A stretch of 64,000 nucleotides of DNA from Mermis nigrescens (Eukaryota > Nematoda > Enoplea > Mermithida > Mermithidae): positions 1,710,953 to 1,774,952 of the forward strand of contig JAVLUZ010000191.1 of NCBI GenBank assembly GCA_036768485.1, written 5' to 3'. The first letter of the stretch is position 1, and every line of letters begins with the position of its first letter. Shown one piece after another: positions 1 to 64,000 of this stretch. A program made the translations under genes and the position numbers. Below the pieces are notes generated by a model. That model had not been told where the DNA came from, made no database searches, and was given only the letters and a program-made list of their open reading frames with translations.

Positions 1-184
1 AATCATGAGCAAAAATGATAAAAAAATTCACAAAAGTGTATTCAAAGTAACAAAAAAATTCTTTGATATACTTTTCGTTTATGTGCGTTTACTTAGTTTT
101 ATTTTCGTTCTGTCCATTTTTGTTCATTTTAGTTTAGAGCTTGCAGGGATTTTGCATCAGTAATAAAATTTATATAGGTAGGGG

Positions 185-999
185 CAGGTCCCGCATCCAG
201 GATTTTATTTCGGGGAAGGGGTCGAAAATTTTTGAGGCCAGATATCTCGAGAACTATTGAGAGATAGGCGAAAATAAAGGCAGTTTTGAGCGTATCTCGG
301 CGAGCTCTATACGATGGTGAAGAAAAACTTCAAAAAATAGTTTGAAAATTTTCCACTTTATTCCATATTGATATACAGCAAATTTATCATTTAAGCTAAT
401 TTCTCATCACGTAATCGACGAATTATTTCTTATCTCTTGCCTTTGAACTTAATAATTGTGCTTTACAGAGAAAAACAATACAGATAATGAATAATTCGGC
501 GCCAAGCGCCGAAAAAATGACATATTCTGCATGTCAAGCTCGCATTTGGGCCGTTTTTGAACGGGCTAGAAGACAAAAAAACATATATAAACAATAAATA
601 CGGCACGGAGCGAGCGCCGGAAAAATTTCATGTTTCCCATGTCATAACTCAAATTTGAGCTGTTTCGAGTGAGCCAGAAGGCAAAAACTATAGCTGAGCA
701 AAGCAATATATCCGGCGCACAGCACTGGAAAAAATTGACATGCTCTCTATGTCTAACTCAAATTTGAACGATTTTTAGCGGTTTAGAAGACAAAATTATA
801 CATAAACAATAAATCCGGCGCGAAGCGCCGAAAAATTTTGAGTTAACTAGCTCAAAAATACGCTAAAAACCTGTTTTAACGGTATTTCAGACGCACTTCG
901 CCAATTTTTCATTTTTTCCTCTGGGGGACCCTTGGGAAAAACAAAATTTTTCCCATTTCGGGGGGGGCAGGCCCCACCGCCCCCCTGGATACGGCCCTG
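185..999. mobile_element. Non-autonomous hAT-like element, family H
   Basis: Ends are CAGGTCCCGCATCCAGG and an inverted partner CCTGGATACGGCCCTG. The element is flanked by an exact 8-bp duplication GGTAGGGG (177-184 and 1000-1007). Length 815 bp, no coding capacity seen. It contains several GGCGC...GCGCC palindromes. The sequence before it (1-176) is plain AT-rich DNA. Confidence 0.82.
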
Positions 1000-3255
1000 G
1001 GTAGGGGTGTTACCAGCCGGGAGGCAGGGGATTGGCCTCTCGAAATGAAAAACGTATTTTCATTTTCACAAGGGTTCAGCCAAAATGCGTTTTTAGCAAA
1101 CGTCTGAGGTAATATACTCAAAATTTTCCGGCGTTTCGCGCCTTATTACTTATTTTGTACCATATTTGTTGCCTTAGAAGCCCATATTTGACTTAAAAAT
1201 AGGGAATATGTCAAAAAGATTTTTTATTTTCCGCATTTCGCAATGTTTTAGAAGTCAAGTTTTAATTTGATATGGAGAAATTAGTCAAGCAAATGGGCTA
1301 AAGGATACATTTTTTATATCCAAGTTTAAAAACAAGCAAAAAATTTTATCGATTTTTTAAAAGTTTTCTTTACTGTGGCATAGATCTCGTCGACAAACGC
1401 TCAAAACTAACATTACTTTCGCGTATCTCCCAACTTTTTACCCATTTTATGAGTTTCAAATGTTGCTCAGTCGAGCATGCAACACAAGCTGATCTGAAGC
1501 AACAGGTAAAAATTTTTGATGCGGGGCATATATACATGGACATAGGCCGGTCTTCCCATTGGTACCAGCCGCTCAATTTTTTGGTTGGTTGTCCTTTGAA
1601 AAAGTGGTTGATTGGCTGCTTAGCGGCTGACTCGCTAATTATTGGCTGTTTGACCTAATTGATTATTGGCTTGTTAGTTATGTATTGGTTGACTCACTGG
1701 TTGACTGACTATTTGTTTTATGAATCATTAAATATATTTTCCTATATTCATCTTCCTTCTTCCACTTTATTGACTGATCAGTTGGGTTTTTACGGTCATT
1801 TTTGTGTGTTTCCATCATTTTTATTTAATTTGTATCGCATTTCATAAAATTTCAATTAATACTGAGTTCCCATTGATACTGATCTCGCCTTCACTAATAC
1901 CGGGTTTAACGAAGTGTATGGTTTGTCCATGTACGATGCGGGGTATACGGACAATGTTATGGGGGATGTAGATGACCTCTAATTTTTAGCCCAAAATGGC
2001 AGAAAAGCACTTAAAAATGGCCAAAAAAACGCATGTTTCTGCCAAAAATCGGAGGGGGGGGTCGAAAATTCTCACTTTGGGCGGGGGGGACAGAAAATTT
2101 TTGACCCCTCCCTCCAAATTTTGAGAAAAGCTTGCATTTTTTGGCCATTTTTAGGTGTTTTTGGCCGAAAATCGAAGGTCTACCTTCTGAAAATGGCCGG
2201 CTACTCCGTCCCCCACCAGAGCCGTTACATGTATGATTCCCCACCCCTATTATGTATATTAAACACAAGGAGCAACGGGTTGTTTCCAATTTTCAATCTG
2301 AAATTATGTGCCTAAATTCACTTGCTGATGTTATCTGGTCCCGCTCTTTCGTTTAATTGGTATACGACTTTCCCGCTTATTCCATTTTCAAATACCATCA
2401 ATACAAGCCATGCCTATGTCAGAATTGCCTTTTAAAATTCTTTATCTTGGTTGCGTCATCGTCAGCTACTCTTTCCTAAATCGCGTTTTTTAGGCAATTT
2501 ATTTTCTGTGGCGATTCGCCTGCAAGATTATTTTTCTCTCATGGTTGAAGGTGATGGCATGTTTCGGTTTCGTTTTTCTCAAAAAAACGCCAGAATCCAA
2601 TTTGGTTGCAAAAAATTGTATGAATAAGACGAGTCGTCTAGCGACGGCTTAATGGAAAAAAAATTTTGTTGATGCGATAATAATTAGGCCGGGAAAATTG
2701 TCATGTTGAGCCAAGGCTTTCGGTCAAACGAATTTGTCAGTGATTATTATGTAACAGAAGGGTGTATTTTTCAATCTATCCACGATGCTTCTTATCGATC
2801 TCGCCCACTCAGCTTAATTTTGCGCACGTCAGCTTATCCTGAGATGCTGATACATTTATGCAATTTCTTTATTTTATCGAGGTGTACGAATTGCTTCTAG
2901 GTCTTCTAATACATAAGGCCGATTAATTATTCATGAAATAGAGTTATTTTTTTGTGCTTTTACTATCTTTTTCGCAATTTTTTTGCATTTTCCGCTGTGC
3001 TTATTAATATTCTCGAAGAAATAAACATAATTGTGTGGGATGGATAGCGTTTTCTTTATGATAAACCCAAGCATTGTGCCTTACAAAGCCTTCTGTGTAT
3101 AATATGTACGGATCGAAGAATAAAATTTTTCGAACCTAATTTCTTCGAGGCCCCCGTTTACGTATCATAATTCGTTTTAATGATTAATTCTTGTTTTTTT
3201 GGCGCTTATTATTTACACTGTTAGCTCTTTGTTGAATTTCGAAATATCTTCCACC
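1000..3255. other. Upstream region without recognised gene
   Basis: I see no gene. There is a degenerate TTGGTTGATTGGC-type simple repeat around 1580-1720. A decayed family-A element lies at about 1925-2240, ending in the typical CCGTTACATGTATG. From 2240 to 3255 nothing is recognisable. Confidence 0.5.
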
Positions 3256-3678
3256 CACGGTTTTTTTTGTATTCGGCAAAGATTTTTCCCGATGTACAAA
3301 GACATTTCAGGGACCGTCTTTGTATATGTACAGATTTTTGGGAAGACAAAACTGCAAAAAAGGTCTGAAATTCGCCAAAATTTTCGGCGCTTCGCGCCGA
3401 AATGAGTAATGAATGTTCTATATATCTTTATCATGTCAGAAATCGCATTTCGAAAGATAAAACTGTCAAATTTTTTGGCACCTCGCGCCGTTTTGAGATG
3501 ATAAACCCAAAAATTAGCTAAAATACACTACGGAAGGTTTAACAACTCTGTTTTCACCACACCAAAATCGTTACTGTACCATATTAAAGTACCTAAAAAT
3601 TTGTGTGTACTAAATGTACAAAGACTTTTATGGACCATCTTTGTACCAGTACAAACGGACCTTGTACAAAAAACACTG
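3256..3678 (+). mobile_element. hAT-like MITE, family C
   Basis: Starts CACGGTTTTTTTTGTATTCG and ends TTGTACAAAAAACACTG, giving imperfect inverted ends. Flanks are CTTCCACC (3248-3255) and CTTCCATC (3679-3686), an 8-bp duplication with one mismatch. 423 bp. Carries the GGCGCTTCGCGCC hairpin near 3390 and many GTACAAAGA motifs. Confidence 0.85.
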
Positions 3679-4282
3679 CTTCCATCCTGTTTTTATTTTT
3701 TTTGAACCTGAAAGTTTTTAATGAACACCTTGCGGGCTATTGCGAATTCGGATTTTATATATTTCGACGATCTTCGCGAAATGAGCTCGGTTTTTAGAGA
3801 ATAAGAAGCGTATCGCTCATTTCTTCTTTTTTATGATTTTTTTCTTATCAAAAAATGGGTTTAGAAGTTTTTAATGCGATTTTTAGTCCTGTTTAAGCTG
3901 CTTATGATTATATTTGCCAATAAAGAACTCGATATTCGCACACTTTTTTTAGTCGTGCTGATGTGTGTGTCCACTGTTTTGAAAGATTTGAGACTAACAT
4001 CCTCTTAGCGAGGATTTTCTAGTCGCAGTTTAGGCACTTTTTGCTTATCACTGAACTGGTTATTAAAATTTCCGCTCCACCTAATTCTTCACTAATTTTT
4101 CCTAATCTTTTGATCCCAAACGCCATCAAAAATTTTCTTGCGCTTGTACTTTCACTTTTATTTGACTTTTGCATAGGTATATCTAATCGACTTTATTAGC
4201 ATGTAACGATTTATATTTAGAGCACATAATGAGCTTAGGGTAGCCTAATTAGTTGTTCGTAATTCGCTTAATTTCATATGTA
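3679..4282 (+). promoter_or_regulatory. Region just upstream of the NF1 start codon
   Basis: This 600-bp AT-rich stretch between a family-C element and the NF1 ATG must include at least part of the 5' UTR and perhaps the promoter. I see no convincing TATA box or initiator, so this is placement only. Confidence 0.3.
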
Positions 4283-60955
<56,673 letters not shown>

Positions 60956-62197
60956 GTGCGTTTTATTTTTATATTATTTTTAATCTTATTTAATGCCCAT
61001 TAAATATTTGAAAGTCATAATTTCTGAATCATTCAGCTTATATCGCAATCAATTTGAGTTCAGTTTGTATTTATTTGCTCAAAGAATATTAATTAATTAA
61101 TTTAGTAATTGTATTTATTTATTTATTTTATCCAATTTATTGATTTAATAATCATTTACTTATTTATTTATTCAATTGATTTAATATAATCATTTATTTA
61201 TTTATTCACTTTCTCGGCAATCAGTGAACTTGCATAATTATATATTGGTTATCTATTGACTGATTAATAAAATGTTTTCTCTCGTAGATATTTGATGCTC
61301 TGCTTCTTTATTTCGTTATTATCGTCCATGCTAGATTTGTATCCGCAAATATTTCAAAATGAATAAATTAATTGCTAACTCGGCTATATTAATTTTTCAT
61401 TAATTGATCGTGCCATTCATGAATTATTTTTTAATTTTTTTTTGTATTTTTTATTTTGTTTGCCCGTTTGGTTTTGCTTTTGTTTTGTGTTTTTAATTTT
61501 TCTTCTTTTTTTGTTTTTCTCCTCCCAAGTATCTTTTTTTCAATTCTATGCCTTCTATTGGTTTTTTTGCTGATCATCCCACATAATATTCAGAGATTTT
61601 ATTATCAACTTCTGTTTACTTTATTATCTGTTTTTTGTCGTTTCATCTCTTTTTACTACTTTTTAGTGATTTTCTTTGTTTTATTGGTTTTTACGGGTTT
61701 TGATGATTTTTGCTCATATATTTATATAACACGCGCAGATCCTCTACGTCGCCCCCTTTCCTCCATTTGAAAGTGAGATTTTTATCCCCCCTGAATTTCA
61801 TGGCTAAAACCTTCGTTTTCACGACATAGGTGTTTTTTGTCACTTTCGATTTGAAATAGTTTATTTATTTTCGTTTATTTTTTATTAATTTTTTAGATTT
61901 TTATTTGTTTTTCTTAATAATTCTTTATATTCGTTTTTACATGTTTCATCTAACGTGTCTTATTGTTTCGCCATTGATGTTTCTTTCTGTATTTGATTTT
62001 TGTTTGTTTTTTTATATTTTTGTATCAATTTGATTAATTATCTAAAGTTCTTACTTATTTTGTACTCAACTCTTCTAATTTTTTATTTTTGCATCTTTTC
62101 ACTCTTCTACTGAACCGACATTTTCTTCAGTTTCGTTGTTTTTGTCACTTTCGTCGACTTTTCAAAATCCTAATTCAAGATTATACTTTGCCTTATA
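60956..62197. other. Start of NF1 intron 27, AT-rich
   Basis: TTTA-rich and T-rich low-complexity sequence. No exon matching the next neurofibromin segment and no mobile element recognised. Confidence 0.55.
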
Positions 62198-62205
62198 CAT
62201 GTAAC

Positions 62206-62953
62206 CAGTGTTTTTTTGTACAAGGTCCGTTTGTACATGTACAAAGATGGTCCCCAAAAGTCTTTGTACATTTTGTACATACAAATTTTTGTGTACTATA
62301 ATATAGTACAGTAGCGATTTTAGTTTGGTAAAACAGGGTTTTCGATTTTTGGTAGTGTATTTCAGCTAATTTCGGAGTTTATGACGCCAAAAATTTCTAA
62401 AAACTGTTTCAAAACGGCGCGAAGCGCCGAAAAATTCCACATTCTTCCATTGTAAATGCAAATTCTGCCATTTTAAAGATATATAGGACAAATAATTACT
62501 CATTTCGGCGCGAAGCGCTGAAAGTTCTAAGAATTTTCCACCTTTTTACAGTTTTTGTCCTCCCAAAAATCTTTGTTCATTTTGTAAAACAAATTTTTGG
62601 GTACTATGATATGGTACAGAAGCGATTCTAGTGTGGTAAAAACTGAGTTGTAAGACTTTTGGCAGTGTATTTTAGCTAATTTCTGGGTTTCTAAGGGCAA
62701 AAATCACTCAGAATCGTCTTAAAAGGGCGCGAAGCGCCGAAAAAGTTGACATTTTTTTCGAAATGCAATTTCTGCTATTATGAAATATATAAGACAATTG
62801 CTCATTTCGGCGCGAAGCGCCGAAAATTTCTGCGAATTTCAGACCTTTTTTGCAATTTTTGTCTTCCGAAAACTCTTTGTACATGTATGAAGACGGTATC
62901 GAAAAAAATTTGTACATCGGGAAAAATCATTGCCGAGTACAAAAAAAACACTG
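62206..62953 (-). mobile_element. hAT-like MITE, family C, long copy inside a family-A element
   Basis: CAGTGTTTTTTTGTACAAGG start and GTACAAAAAAAACACTG end. Flanks CATGTAAC (62198-62205) and CATGTGAC (62954-62961) are an 8-bp duplication with one mismatch. The right flank continues AGCTCGAAAATTTGG, the start of a family-A element that runs to about 63177. The copy has four GGCGCGAAGCGC(C/T)G hairpins. Confidence 0.88.
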
Positions 62954-63361
62954 CATGTGACAGCTCGAAAATTTGGTTGGTGGGTGCCTGGCCAATTTAT
63001 GGAGGCTGAGAGGTAAATGACCTCCAATCTTTGACCAAAAACGGCCGAAAAACACCTAAAAACGGCCAGAAAATTCTATTTTTTTGTCAAAAATCGGGGG
63101 TCAAAAATTTTTCAGCTTCGAGCAAGGGGCGGCCGATTCTGCGTGTGAGATAGGGACCCCCATCCCCCTCTTACATGAACGTTTTGCCTCTTATTAATGT
63201 TCTCTACCCTTTCGAGTTTTTCAAAGCAAATTTGTTTAAGCTTTCAGTTTTTCGTTAAATTTGACTTCTCATGGCCCCTGAATGGAACTCATTAAACCCC
63301 GGGTTGAAAGGTTTTTTGTTTTTGTTTAGAATTTTGCGTTTTAGTCGAGAAAATACAAGCT

Positions 63362-63570
63362 TTCAGGGGGGTGAAAACTAAAAATTGATAGATAGCTAAG
63401 TGCTTCGTAAAAACGGTTCTATAGCCTTTTGTGCTCAGAAAACTAGCTATATAGCCTTTTCCAGGGGCGGGTCCCCCGTAGGCCAGAAATATTTGACGAG
63501 ATAAAGAATGGATATGCAATATGCAATGATTTTTGGTCGTCAGTGACCATAATTTCTCAAATTAATGACA
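63362..63570. repeat. Family F fragment joined to a family D-like fragment
   Basis: CTTTCAGGGGGGTGAAAACT and AGCTATATAGCC match family F. From 63463 CAGGGGCGGGTCCCCC then AGATAAAGAATGGATATGCA matches the element at 49028. Confidence 0.55.
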
Positions 63571-63598
63571 TTTATTTACTTTCTTGCAGACCTGGAAG

Positions 63599-64000
63599 CA
63601 CGGTTTGTTTTGTATTCGGCAAAGATTTTACCCGATATACAAAGACTTTTCGGGACCGTCTTTGCACATGTACAACGAATTTTGGGAAGACAAAAAGTGC
63701 AAAAAAGATCTAAAATTCGCAAAATTTTCGGCGCTTCGCGCCGAAATGAGCATTTGTGTGTCTTATACATCTTTATAATAGCAGAAATCGCATTTCAAAT
63801 GGAAAAATTTCGAGTTTTTCGGCGCTTCGCGCCGTTTTAACACGATTCGTAATGATTTTTGCCCTCATAACCCAGGAATTAGCTGAAATACACTGCCAAA
63901 GGTCGAACAATTCTGTTTTTACCAACTGAAGTCGCTACCGTACTATATCATAGTACCCAAAAATTTGTGTGTTCAAAATGTACAAAGATTTTTAGGGACC
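63599..64000 (+). mobile_element. hAT-like MITE, family C, cut by the window end
   Basis: CACGGTTTGTTTTGTATTCG start preceded by CCTGGAAG. Same order as the copy at 3256, with GGCGCTTCGCGCCG at 63730 and 63820. The right end lies outside. Confidence 0.82.

Noticed and set aside
61293..61365. Candidate NF1 exon 28 (AG followed by an open frame in the right phase)
   Set aside because: The translation (YLMLCFFISLLSSMLDLYPQ) has no similarity to the expected FERLVELVTMMGDQG segment and meets a stop soon after.
61456..61770. 104-residue hydrophobic open frame
   Set aside because: Phe/Leu-rich translation of T-rich low-complexity intron.

Overview
This is a eukaryotic, almost certainly invertebrate animal, nuclear window. 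It is AT-rich, has spliceosomal introns (GT...AG), long microsatellites and dense short DNA-transposon remnants. I cannot name the species; an arthropod is plausible but unproven.

The one host gene I recognise fills most of the window on the + strand: the 5' half of NF1 (neurofibromin, a Ras GTPase-activating protein). I find 27 coding exons from the ATG at 4283 to 60955. All splice phases join and together give an open frame of 3650 nt (about 1216 residues). The translation follows human neurofibromin from its N-terminus, through the N-HEAT and cysteine/serine-rich regions, to just before the GAP-related domain. The rest of the gene lies beyond position 64000. Several intron positions and some exon lengths (144, 76 and 74 nt) match the human gene as I remember it.

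The introns hold nearly everything else. (1) Many non-autonomous hAT-type elements, often with exact 8-bp target duplications. They fall into small families (called A to H here) plus four larger elements with family-specific GC-rich hexamer arrays next to their termini, at 15624-16473, 28449-31037, 35808-37026 and 54105-56700. (2) One decayed APE-type non-LTR retrotransposon on the minus strand (45736-48866). (3) Long microsatellites, (TAA)n and two (TA)n tracts. (4) Tandem repeats unusual in origin: after exons 12, 16, 21 and 26 the last part of the exon plus its 5' splice site is repeated into the following intron, and exons 16 and 17 have repeats on their acceptor side.

The strongest leads are these exon-edge repeat arrays, the recurring GGCGC-GAA-GCGCC mini-hairpin shared by several unrelated element families, the hexamer-bearing hAT elements, and repeated insertion of elements at the same site inside another element. 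I see no rRNA, tRNA, CRISPR array or bacterial-type gene.
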